Positions 31,235-37,841 of a DNA stretch of 64,000 nucleotides are shown here, piece by piece. This DNA comes from an uncultured Pelagibacteraceae bacterium. Lineage in GTDB: Bacteria; Pseudomonadota; Alphaproteobacteria; Pelagibacterales; Pelagibacteraceae. Position 1 is the stretch's first letter, and every line of letters begins with the position of its first letter. The DNA lies in the NCBI GenBank assembly GCA_902576375.1, contig CACGUZ010000001.1, positions 248,001 to 312,000 on the forward strand, in the 5' to 3' direction. The notes under the pieces are model-generated. The model was not told the origin of the DNA. It made no database searches and worked only from the letters and a program-made list of their open reading frames with translations. Both the position numbers and the translations under genes were made by a program.

Positions 31235-31654
31235 ATGAAAAAAATTTTAGGGATTATGTTTCTGATTTTAATTATAACATCTAATGCTTTTTCTGAAATA
31301 ATAACATTAAAATGTGATGGCAAATATGCCACAAGATATGCAGTAATTGATTTAGATAACAAAAAATTAGGATTTGAAAAATCAATGCCAAGAGATTTAA
31401 ATTGGGAAATTGTAAATGTATCTAATTATGAAATTGTAGCAGAAAAGTTATTTATGAGAAAATACACAGATGGCCATATTTATAAAAGCACAAATATATT
31501 AATTATCAATAGAATTAATGGACAAGTTACTGACGATAGGCGAGTTGAACAAATAAACAAAAATCCAGATGCAAATTACGATTCAAGTGGAATACCTGTA
31601 ACAGTAATACCCAAAGTTGTTTGTGAACCATTTAGTGGAGAAGCTAAATTCTAA
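31235..31654 (+). CDS. Small secreted protein with two cysteines (E1 cargo)
   Basis: 139 aa, not recognised. The signal peptide MKKILGIMFLILIITSNAFS is very similar to that of the preceding gene although the mature parts do not look alike. The mature protein starts EIITLKCDGKY and ends KVVCEPFSGEAKF, again with only two cysteines near the two ends. The ATG is preceded by ATAGATT; no good ribosome site, as for several genes here. Confidence 0.68.
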   Translation: MKKILGIMFLILIITSNAFSEIITLKCDGKYATRYAVIDLDNKKLGFEKSMPRDLNWEIVNVSNYEIVAEKLFMRKYTDGHIYKSTNILIINRINGQVTDDRRVEQINKNPDANYDSSGIPVTVIPKVVCEPFSGEAKF

Positions 31655-31714
31655 TATCTTTATTTAAACAAAATTAAGACCTAAAAAAAACAATCAATAG
31701 TGCCAATATTTATA

Positions 31715-32083
31715 ATGCGTTTATTAGTAGCTTTCTTATTAATGTGCTCGAACTCATTTGCTGATCAAGGTCTTAAAATCTCCTGCCTTAATATTTTGAC
31801 TGCAATTGGTGAAAAGCACGAACATGAAAATTTCACTTTAGACGTAATACATTTTGAATTCTTAGATAAAAAAAATAATAGCTTTAAAAAAATTCAAACT
31901 AAAGATCTCATAATTGGTGATAATTATTTCACAGCAAAATTAAATGATTATGAAATGACATTTCAGAATATGATTTTTAAAGATGATCAGAAAGAGAGAA
32001 TGATGATGAGTAAATATGATATAAAAAATCATAAATATACAGATCATTATTTTTGCGATTACTCATTAGCAGATATAAATTAA
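31715..32083 (+). CDS. Small secreted protein (E1 cargo)
   Basis: 122 aa from ATG at 31715; a GTG at 31700 in the same frame would add five residues but gives a poorer signal peptide. MRLLVAFLLMCSNSFA is a compact signal peptide. The mature part has two cysteines, in LKISCLN near its start and YFCDYS near the C-terminus, continuing the pattern of this region. Function unknown. The stop TAA overlaps the first base of the right-end hexamer array, so the array directly follows the coding region. Confidence 0.62.
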   Translation: MRLLVAFLLMCSNSFADQGLKISCLNILTAIGEKHEHENFTLDVIHFEFLDKKNNSFKKIQTKDLIIGDNYFTAKLNDYEMTFQNMIFKDDQKERMMMSKYDIKNHKYTDHYFCDYSLADIN

Positions 32084-32143
32084 TGCCGACCACAGGCCGA
32101 CTCACTCAGTTGTATTTTTTAAATAACGTTGATACTGCAAACT
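32083..32143. repeat. E1 right end: hexamer pair plus conserved end block
   Basis: CCGACC at 32086-32091 and CCGACT at 32097-32102 are 11 bp apart and repeat the hexamer of E1's left end. They are followed by a block running 32110-32143 that ends in TAACGTTGATACTGCAAACT (32124-32143), identical to 33521-33540 in E2. The second hexamer ends 58 bp before the core at 32161. Confidence 0.75.
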
Positions 32144-32160
32144 AAATTAACAAATGAGAA

Positions 32161-32189
32161 GGGGCGTTCTGTTGCCAGGTGCCCCGAAC
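32161..32189. repeat. att-like core copy 2 (junction between E1 and E2)
   Basis: Identical over 29 bp to copies 1 and 3. Its left flank matches that of copy 3 (element ends) and its right flank TTTGTTTCA (32190-32198) matches that of copy 1 (element starts), the arrangement expected at the junction of two tandem insertions. Confidence 0.9.
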
Positions 32190-32245
32190 TTTGTTTCATT
32201 ATAGCCAATTATTTTTCCAAAACCACGTAAATTTAATGTATCAGG

Positions 32246-32301
32246 ACGAGTAGAGTACGAGTGAAAATCGACTCGTCACAGATTATTAGATTTGGTAATC
32301 T
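32246..32301 (+). promoter_or_regulatory. E2 left-end array: tandem hexamers, inverted hexamer, hairpin
   Basis: ACGAGT at 32246-32251 and 32257-32262 (11 bp apart), 8-bp spacer GAAAATCG, exact inverse ACTCGT at 32271-32276, then CACAG. The hairpin AGATTA (32280-32285) with TAATCT (32296-32301) has loop TTAGATTTGG. Every distance equals that in E1 (11, 8, and 32 bp from TCACAG to the ATG), while hexamer and stem sequences differ. Confidence 0.75.
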
Positions 32302-32307
32302 CAGATT

Positions 32308-32553
32308 ATGAAAAAAATTTTTTTAATATTGTTTTTTTTTATTTTTGTTTCTCAATCGTTTGCAGATGAAATGACAATAAATGGTCTATTAAAACAGGGA
32401 TATAAAATTAAAGACGAAACAATTATTAAAAATGGTCCAGGAAATTTTGATCAAAAAATTATTACATTAATTAGTGGCAAAAACTATGCTGTATGCACTA
32501 TTCAAATTAGCGCTCTCCAGGGTCCAAAATTTCAAAAATGTATAAAACCATAA
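32308..32553 (+). CDS. Very small secreted protein (E2 cargo)
   Basis: 81 aa with signal peptide MKKIFLILFFFIFVSQSFA and a mature part of about 62 residues: EMTINGLLKQGYKIKDE, then a short beta-rich stretch with two cysteines (YAVCTI and FQKCIKP). Short proteins starting with 'adeMT...LL..GYK' and ending with a cysteine near the C-terminus are common among SAR11 hypothetical proteins as I know them. Function unknown; likely periplasmic. The ATG follows the E2 hairpin. Confidence 0.7.
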   Translation: MKKIFLILFFFIFVSQSFADEMTINGLLKQGYKIKDETIIKNGPGNFDQKIITLISGKNYAVCTIQISALQGPKFQKCIKP

Positions 32554-32556
32554 ATT

Positions 32557-33474
32557 ATGAAAAGAATTTTAAGTATAATATTTTTTATAATACCCTGGAT
32601 CTTTTTTACTTCAATTATTTCAGCTAAAGCAGAGCTTATAAAAGCTAATTGCTTGATAGATGAATTTTATCTTCAAGAGCAAAAAATTGATAAATCAGAA
32701 CAACAGGTTCTGGCCGGAAAAGTTATTAAGTTGGAAGTAGACACAAATAAAAAATTAATCTTTGATAAATCAGACTTGAAAAGAATTATTATATTAACTG
32801 GTATTCCTGAAGAGGGAATTAAATACGAAGGCACCTCAAGCATAACTTATCAAAATGAATTAAAAGTAATTGATCAAGAAAATGATAAAGAATTAAAATA
32901 TATTTATAATAATTCTATATTATTGGAGAATAATGAAATATCTCAATTAAATATTAAAATTGATCAAACAGGAATATCATTAAATAAATGGAAATTTTTT
33001 ATTAAATGTAGATCAGGTGAATATACCGATATTGAAAAAAAAATAGCTAGAAGAACTCTGCCCCCAGATAAATCATTAGTAAAACCAAAATATAAACTTG
33101 ATGAAAATGGAAAACCAATTCTCTTTCTTTTTGAAGCCCCACCTAAAGTAAATAAAATGCCTAAAAATTTTATTTTAGATGCAGACATTAGTTCAAACCC
33201 TCCCATTGAAGATATGATATATGAGCTTGAGATTAAGAATGCTGAGGATCTTTTAAATTATTATAAAGCAAAATTATTCGACAATAATAAAAGAGTTTCT
33301 CTAGAGCTTTCAAGGCAATTTATGACTTTTAAAAAAGGTGAGAGAATTTCGTATGAAAATATAAAAGATCTTGAAGAGAAAAAATTTTTTAGAATTCCTT
33401 TAAAGGATGATATGGAAAGCCATATGCTAAAGTTTTATAAGAAAGAATATTACAAAGAAAAAAAGAAATTATAG
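32557..33474 (+). CDS. Secreted protein of unknown function (E2 cargo)
   Basis: 305 aa. Signal peptide to about residue 27 (FFTSIISAKA). The first ~150 residues form a beta-rich domain with cysteines in IKANCLIDE and FIKCRSGEY. The second half (KPKYKLDENGKPILFLFEAPPKVNK... to the lysine-rich end) looks mainly helical and charged. Not recognised. It starts 3 bp after the previous stop. The C-terminal lysine run YKEKKKL ends 9 bp before the right-end hexamers. Confidence 0.65.
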   Translation: MKRILSIIFFIIPWIFFTSIISAKAELIKANCLIDEFYLQEQKIDKSEQQVLAGKVIKLEVDTNKKLIFDKSDLKRIIILTGIPEEGIKYEGTSSITYQNELKVIDQENDKELKYIYNNSILLENNEISQLNIKIDQTGISLNKWKFFIKCRSGEYTDIEKKIARRTLPPDKSLVKPKYKLDENGKPILFLFEAPPKVNKMPKNFILDADISSNPPIEDMIYELEIKNAEDLLNYYKAKLFDNNKRVSLELSRQFMTFKKGERISYENIKDLEEKKFFRIPLKDDMESHMLKFYKKEYYKEKKKL

Positions 33475-33482
33475 TTTTCATG

Positions 33483-33540
33483 ACGAGTACAGGACGAGTC
33501 ATTAGGTTGTATTTTTAAAATAACGTTGATACTGCAAACT
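33483..33540. repeat. E2 right end: hexamer pair plus conserved end block
   Basis: ACGAGT at 33483-33488 and 33494-33499 (11 bp apart, separated by ACAGG as in E1) repeat the E2 left-end hexamer. The shared block follows from 33507 and ends TAACGTTGATACTGCAAACT at 33521-33540. The second hexamer ends 57 bp before the core at 33557. Confidence 0.75.
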
Positions 33541-33556
33541 TTTTTAATAAAAGGAA

Positions 33557-33585
33557 GGGGCGTTCTGTTGCCAGGTGCCCCGAAC
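33557..33585 (-). repeat. att-like core copy 3 = native pseudoknot at the ssrA 3' end
   Basis: Third identical 29-bp copy; this one continues into the rest of ssrA on its right. Read on the minus strand it can fold as an H-type pseudoknot: GTTC pairs with GAAC and GGGGC with GCCCC in interleaved order, joined by ACCTGGCAACA. Confidence 0.88.
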
Positions 33586-33816
33586 CCCGTTTACTTAATT
33601 AACAAAGTTAATTAAGCAGCAAGTGCGTAACTTTCGTTAGCAATTATAAAATAGCCCTTTTCGGAGGAACAATTCCGAACGAAAGAATAGCTTTTAGTCA
33701 CTCGTCGAATCTAGTTCACCCCCATAAGTTGTAAATGGTGGAGGTGGTGGGTACTGCCCCCACGTCCGCAATGGTTATTACGAAATTCGTTTATCGTCAT
33801 AGTTGGAAATCCAACT
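33557..33816 (-). ncRNA. ssrA: Permuted two-piece tmRNA (ssrA), tag ANESYALAA
   Basis: tmRNA rescues stalled ribosomes and tags their products for proteolysis. Read on the minus strand, the acceptor piece comes first: hairpin at 33801-33816, then T arm 33763-33747 (stem GTGGG/CCCAC, loop GGCAGTA), acceptor strand CACCTCC, A, and encoded CCA ending at 33736. After 12 nt the coding piece begins at 33723 with GGGGGTG, which pairs with CACCTCC over 7 bp; the third pair is G-U, the alanine identity element. AGATTCGACGAG follows, then pseudoknot 1 (TTCGGA/TCCGAA) and the tag codons 33641-33615, giving ANESYALAA with TAA at 33614-33612. The stop lies within the hairpin CTTAATTAAC/GTTAATTAAG, and the 3' pseudoknot ends the gene. 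The permutation is the alphaproteobacterial type. Confidence 0.95.
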
Positions 33817-33821
33817 TTATT

Positions 33822-33849
33822 AATATAAAAGGAAATGCAAGAGATTCAA
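33822..33849 (-). promoter_or_regulatory. Putative ssrA promoter
   Basis: On the minus strand TTGAAT (33849-33844) is followed after 16 bp by TATATT (33827-33822). The predicted start near 33815 is exactly at the first hairpin of the acceptor piece. It lies in the gap between ssrA and thyX. Confidence 0.5.
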
Positions 33850-33857
33850 TAACATTC

Positions 33858-34805
33858 ATGAAATTAACAAAAGAACAACAAGAAGATATTAAAAATCAAC
33901 AAACACAAAGCAATTCAACAAAAAGAGTAACTTCGCCTGAATTAGAAAAAATTCTTTATGAGGCTTTTCCTGCTCTTGATCATGGTTTTGTGAGAGTTGT
34001 TGACTATATGGGAGATGATACCTCAATCGTACAATCAGCTAGGGTTTCTTATGGTAAAGGTACCAAAAAAGTTTCTACAGATGCAGGGTTAATTAAATAC
34101 TTAATGCGCCATTGGCATAGTACACCATTCGAGATGTGTGAAATAAAATATCACATCAAACTGCCAATTTTTATTGCTCGTCAATGGATTAGACATAGAA
34201 CAGCTAATGTGAATGAATATTCAGCTAGATACTCGATTTTAGATAAAGAATTTTATTTGCCATCGAAACAAAATCTTGCAGCTCAATCAACATCTAATAG
34301 ACAAGGTAGAGGAGACGTCCTCGAAGGAGAACAGGCAAATGAAGTTTTGAAGCTTTTAAAAGATGATGCAGAAAGAACATATGCAAATTATGAAATGATG
34401 CTCAACGAAAAATATAATGGATCTACAATTGACGAAAATAAAAAAGGGTTAGCTAGAGAGCTTGCAAGAATGAACTTAACATTAAACACTTACACCCAAT
34501 GGTATTGGAAAACAGATTTGTTAAATCTTATGAATTTTTTAAGATTAAGAGCAGATCATCATGCACAATATGAGATTAGAGTATATGCAGATATTATGTT
34601 GGATACATTAAAAAGATGGGTTCCAATAACATATGAGGCTTTCATGGATTATAGAGTTGGCGGGACTGAAGTTTCAGCTAAAGGAAAAGTAATCATTCAA
34701 AAACTCATGAAGGGTGAAAACATTTCTATGGAAGATTCTGGACTATCCAAAAGAGAATGGAATGAATTAATGGAAGCTTTTGATCTTAAAGATAAATTGA
34801 TTTAA
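33858..34805 (+). CDS. thyX: FAD-dependent thymidylate synthase ThyX
   Basis: 315 aa from ATG at 33858. The frame is open upstream to 33735, but that extension would be translated from the tmRNA acceptor piece, so it is not coding. ThyX makes dTMP from dUMP using FAD and methylene-tetrahydrofolate. The signature [13 protein letters not shown] (RHRxxxxNExSxR) is near residue 115, and [12 protein letters not shown] near 240 completes the active site. It overlaps the convergent mrp gene by 20 bp. Confidence 0.96.
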   Translation: MKLTKEQQEDIKNQQTQSNSTKRVTSPELEKILYEAFPALDHGFVRVVDYMGDDTSIVQSARVSYGKGTKKVSTDAGLIKYLMRHWHSTPFEMCEIKYHIKLPIFIARQWIRHRTANVNEYSARYSILDKEFYLPSKQNLAAQSTSNRQGRGDVLEGEQANEVLKLLKDDAERTYANYEMMLNEKYNGSTIDENKKGLARELARMNLTLNTYTQWYWKTDLLNLMNFLRLRADHHAQYEIRVYADIMLDTLKRWVPITYEAFMDYRVGGTEVSAKGKVIIQKLMKGENISMEDSGLSKREWNELMEAFDLKDKLI

Positions 34806-35610
34806 TCTTATTAGCAAAATCTAAATAAATCTTTGATATTTGGTTATTAGGATCTTCTTCAACAATAGGCTTACCTCTATCCCCTGACTTTCCAACTTTA
34901 GGATCAATTGGAATTTCCCCTAAAAATTCTTTATTAAATTCTTTAGCAGTGTTTTTAACTCCACCTTCTCCAAAAATATTATATTTCTTATTATCATCTC
35001 CGACAAAGTAAGACATATTATCTACCAAACCTAAAATTTTAACTCCAAGTTTATCAAACATTCTTATTCCTCTTTTTACATCCAATAAAGCAACTTCTTG
35101 TGGAGTTGATACAATAATTGCACCATCCATCTTAATCTCTTGAGAAAAAGTAAGTTGAGTATCTCCAGTTCCTGGAGGCATATCAACAATTATAAAATCT
35201 AAGTCTTTCCAATTAACTTTTTGAGTAAAAGTTCTAATTGCGCTCGTCACCATTGGTCCTCGCCAAATCATAGGTGTTTGTTGATCAGTTAGGAAACCAA
35301 TAGACATACACTGAATATCATACTTGACTACTGGATCTAATTTTTGTCCATCACTTTTTGGTTTCTCACTAATCCCTAGCATTTTAGGAATAGAGGGACC
35401 ATATATGTCTGCATCTAACAATCCTACTTTACAGCCAATTGTTTTCAGAGCTAAAGCCAAGTTTGTTGCAAAAGTGGATTTTCCAACACCTCCTTTTGCA
35501 CTTGAGATTGCAATTGTAAACTTTGTGCCTTTAATTGGATTTTTCTCAGGTAATTTTCTACTCATTTTAGCTCTCATTGCGTCACTTAATTCTGGTTTTT
35601 CCTTTGGCAT
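34786..35610 (-). CDS. mrp: Mrp/NBP35-family Fe-S carrier ATPase (ApbC)
   Basis: 274 aa ParA-fold protein that carries iron-sulphur clusters to target proteins. The deviant Walker [12 protein letters not shown] is near residue 36; [14 protein letters not shown] (about 142) and [13 protein letters not shown] (about 167) are family blocks. The usual N-terminal MIP18-type (DUF59) domain is absent. Where E. coli-type proteins have the CxxC motif (NMSYF.CPHC), this one reads [17 protein letters not shown] without cysteines. Divergent from hflK with 51 bp between starts. Confidence 0.92.
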   Translation of the reverse strand: MPKEKPELSDAMRAKMSRKLPEKNPIKGTKFTIAISSAKGGVGKSTFATNLALALKTIGCKVGLLDADIYGPSIPKMLGISEKPKSDGQKLDPVVKYDIQCMSIGFLTDQQTPMIWRGPMVTSAIRTFTQKVNWKDLDFIIVDMPPGTGDTQLTFSQEIKMDGAIIVSTPQEVALLDVKRGIRMFDKLGVKILGLVDNMSYFVGDDNKKYNIFGEGGVKNTAKEFNKEFLGEIPIDPKVGKSGDRGKPIVEEDPNNQISKIYLDFANKIKSIYL

Positions 35611-35661
35611 GATCGGATCTTAACTTGTTTTTCCTCATAAAGACATTATATAGATTGCCAT

Positions 35662-36777
35662 ATGCCAGATGATTTTAGACAAAGTGGTGGAAGTCCATGG
35701 GGAACACCTCCCGGGGGTGGTAGTGGTGGAAGCGGTAATGGATCTGGCCGAGGCCCGACTCCCCCAGATATAGATAAAATTATTAGAGAGTTTCAAGAAA
35801 AAGTTAAGAAATTTTTGCCAGGAGGTAGTTCTTCAGGTGGCAAACAAGTAATTTTAGTTTTAATAATTTTAGGTTTTGTTTGGTTAGCTAGCGGACTTTA
35901 TAGAGTTTTACCTGATGAACAGGGTGTAGTTTTAAGATTTGGCAAGTTTGTAAAAACAACTCAACCAGGATTAAATTATCATATACCTTTTCCAGTAGAG
36001 TCAGTGTTAACTCCAAAAGTTACGAAAGTTAATAGAATAGATATTGGCTTTAGATCTGAAAGAGATAGTGGTTTTACATCTCAAGGTGGAGTGGCTGATG
36101 TACCGCAAGAAAGCTTAATGTTAACAGGAGATGAAAATATTGTTAATATCGATTTCTCAGTTTTCTGGGTAATAAAAGATGCAGGAAACTTTTTATTCAA
36201 AATCCAAGATCCAGAAGGAACAGTTAAAGCAGCGGCAGAAACAGCGATGAGAGAAGTAATTGCAAGATCTGATATTCAACCTATTTTAACTGAAGGTAGA
36301 TCAGTAATAGAGACAGACACTCAAGAAATTATCCAAAAAATTTTAGATGAATACACTAGTGGTATTCAAATTACGCAAGTACAAACACAAAAAGCTGACC
36401 CACCAGATCAAGTTATTGATGCCTTTAGAGATGTACAGGCTGCAAGAGCTGACATGGAAAGATCTAAGAACGAGGCCGAAGCCTATGCAAACGATGTCAT
36501 ACCAAGAGCCCGTGGGGAAGCAGAAAAGATTTTACAAGCTGCAGAAGCCTATAAAAAGGAAGTTGTAGCGAAAGCTGAGGGTGAAGCAAGTAGGTTCTTA
36601 GCAATTTATAATGAATACAAAAATGCAAAATCTGTAACACAAGAGAGAATGTATTTAGAGACAATGGAAAAGGTTTTAGCTGACATTGATAAAGTAATTA
36701 TAGAAAAAAATGCAGGTTCTGGTGTGGTGCCATATTTACCGTTACCTGAATTACAAAAAAAGAAGATGACAAATTAA
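35662..36777 (+). CDS. hflK: FtsH protease modulator HflK
   Basis: 371 aa. HflK and HflC form an inner-membrane SPFH cage around FtsH. The N-terminus is glycine/serine/proline rich (about residues 1-35), a membrane segment lies at about 65-82, and the SPFH domain follows from VLPDEQGVVLRFGKFVKTTQPG. The C-terminal part has the alternating Ala/Glu helix (ARGEAEKILQAAEAYKKEVV). One base separates it from hflC. Confidence 0.94.
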   Translation: MPDDFRQSGGSPWGTPPGGGSGGSGNGSGRGPTPPDIDKIIREFQEKVKKFLPGGSSSGGKQVILVLIILGFVWLASGLYRVLPDEQGVVLRFGKFVKTTQPGLNYHIPFPVESVLTPKVTKVNRIDIGFRSERDSGFTSQGGVADVPQESLMLTGDENIVNIDFSVFWVIKDAGNFLFKIQDPEGTVKAAAETAMREVIARSDIQPILTEGRSVIETDTQEIIQKILDEYTSGIQITQVQTQKADPPDQVIDAFRDVQAARADMERSKNEAEAYANDVIPRARGEAEKILQAAEAYKKEVVAKAEGEASRFLAIYNEYKNAKSVTQERMYLETMEKVLADIDKVIIEKNAGSGVVPYLPLPELQKKKMTN

Positions 36778-36778
36778 T

Positions 36779-37648
36779 ATGAATGCAGGAAAAATTACAG
36801 CCGGAATTATTGTTGCTTTAGCAGTAGTTGCATTCTTTTCAATTTTTATTGTTAAAGAAGTTAACCAAGCTATTGTTTTACAATTTGGTGATCCAAAAAG
36901 AATAATTTTAAAACCTGGATTAAATTTTAAAATCCCGTTTATCCAAAACGTTGTCTTTTTAGATAAAAGAATACTAAATTTAGATACACCACCAGAAGAA
37001 GTAATTGCATCTGATCAGAAAAGATTAATAGTTGATGCATTTGCAAGATTTCAAATAGTTGATCCACTTAAGTTTTACATCTCAGTTGGAAATGAGAGAG
37101 TTGCAAGATCAAGACTAGCTACAATTATTAATTCAAGAATTAGGAACGTTCTTGGACAACAAGAACTTCAAACTTTACTTTCAGAAGATAGAACTAAACA
37201 AATGGCTTTAATTCAAGAGGGTGTAAATAATGAAGCAGAAAATTTTGGAATAAAAATAGTTGATGTTAGAATTAAAAGAGCAGATCTTCCCCAAGCAAAC
37301 AGTGATGCAATTTTTAGAAGAATGCAGACTGAAAGGGAGAGAGAGGCAAAAGAATTCAGAGCAAGAGGAGCTGAAATGGCAGTAACAATTACATCGACTG
37401 CTGACAAAGAAGTAACTGTAATTTTAGCTGAGGCTCAAAAAAAATCTGAAATTATGAAAGGTGAAGGCGACGGGAAAAGAAATAATATCTTCGCTGCAGC
37501 GTTTGGACAAGATCCAGAATTCTTTGCATTTTATAGAGCTATGCAAGCATATGAAAAAGCTTTAATAGGTGGAGAAACATCTTTAATTTTATCTCCAGAT
37601 AGTGAATTCTTTAAATTTTTTGGAAATATAAAACCACAAACAGAGTAA
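36779..37648 (+). CDS. hflC: FtsH protease modulator HflC
   Basis: 289 aa SPFH protein, partner of HflK. Membrane segment at about residues 6-24, then VNQAIVLQFGDPKRIILKPGLNFKIPF. ADLPQANSDAIFRRMQTEREREAKEFRARG is the conserved helix region near 175-205. The C-terminus ends SPDSEFFKFFGN, typical for HflC. A small DUF2065 gene follows after 6 bp. Confidence 0.94.
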   Translation: MNAGKITAGIIVALAVVAFFSIFIVKEVNQAIVLQFGDPKRIILKPGLNFKIPFIQNVVFLDKRILNLDTPPEEVIASDQKRLIVDAFARFQIVDPLKFYISVGNERVARSRLATIINSRIRNVLGQQELQTLLSEDRTKQMALIQEGVNNEAENFGIKIVDVRIKRADLPQANSDAIFRRMQTEREREAKEFRARGAEMAVTITSTADKEVTVILAEAQKKSEIMKGEGDGKRNNIFAAAFGQDPEFFAFYRAMQAYEKALIGGETSLILSPDSEFFKFFGNIKPQTE

Positions 37649-37654
37649 ACTTTG

Positions 37655-37840
37655 ATGAAAGAATTGATCATTGCATTTGGTCTATTCTTTTTTATTGAGG
37701 GAATTTTATATGCCTTATTTCCATCAAAAATGAAGAATATGATTAAAAAGCTTGAGTTAATCAAAGATAGTCAATTACGTACTGGTGGATTAATTTTTGC
37801 ATTAATAGGATTTATAATTATTTATTACGCAAAAAGTTAA
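37655..37840 (+). CDS. DUF2065 (YjeT-like) small membrane protein
   Basis: 61 aa from ATG at 37655; the TTG three bases earlier is an unlikely start. Two membrane segments (about residues 3-18 and 43-58) flank a short basic loop FPSKMKNMIKKLELIKDSQLRTGG, cut here at LELIKD. DUF2065 proteins commonly sit between hflC and a DegQ-type protease, as here. Function unknown; presumably linked to membrane protein quality control. Confidence 0.85.
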   Translation: MKELIIAFGLFFFIEGILYALFPSKMKNMIKKLELIKDSQLRTGGLIFALIGFIIIYYAKS

Positions 37841-37841
37841 A

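Larger units (their letters stand above)
30287..32160 (+). mobile_element. tmRNA-targeted cassette E1 (1874 bp, no integrase)
   Basis: Bounded by perfect 29-bp direct repeats of the ssrA 3'-terminal pseudoknot (30287-30315 and 32161-32189). Contents in order: 65 bp AT-rich spacer, left-end hexamer array, hairpin, 8-codon ORF, a DUF3764-like gene, three small secreted-protein genes, right-end hexamer pair, and a 51-bp end block shared with E2. No recombinase, replication or regulatory gene is present, so mobility would depend on an enzyme from elsewhere. The mobile nature is inferred from the repeats, the target gene and the parallel structure of E2. Confidence 0.72.
32161..33556 (+). mobile_element. 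tmRNA-targeted cassette E2 (1396 bp, no integrase)
   Basis: Second insertion, directly next to ssrA, bounded by the cores at 32161 and 33557. It contains the left-end array, two secreted-protein genes and the right-end hexamer pair with the end block shared with E1. Gene sequences differ from E1, while the non-coding ends keep the same layout and spacing. No recombinase gene. Confidence 0.72.

Noticed and set aside
30380-33499. Hexamer arrays as a CRISPR or tandem-repeat array
   Set aside because: Only two copies per site, no spacers of constant size, no cas genes; the two-ended arrangement fits binding sites better.
30287-33556. Integron cassettes with attC sites
   Set aside because: The ends lack the RYYYAAC/GTTRRRY core pair of attC, and the boundary is the ssrA sequence itself.
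33735-33857. N-terminal extension of thyX by 41 residues
   Set aside because: It would be read from the reverse strand of the tmRNA acceptor piece and the ssrA promoter; the ATG at 33858 gives the natural ThyX start.
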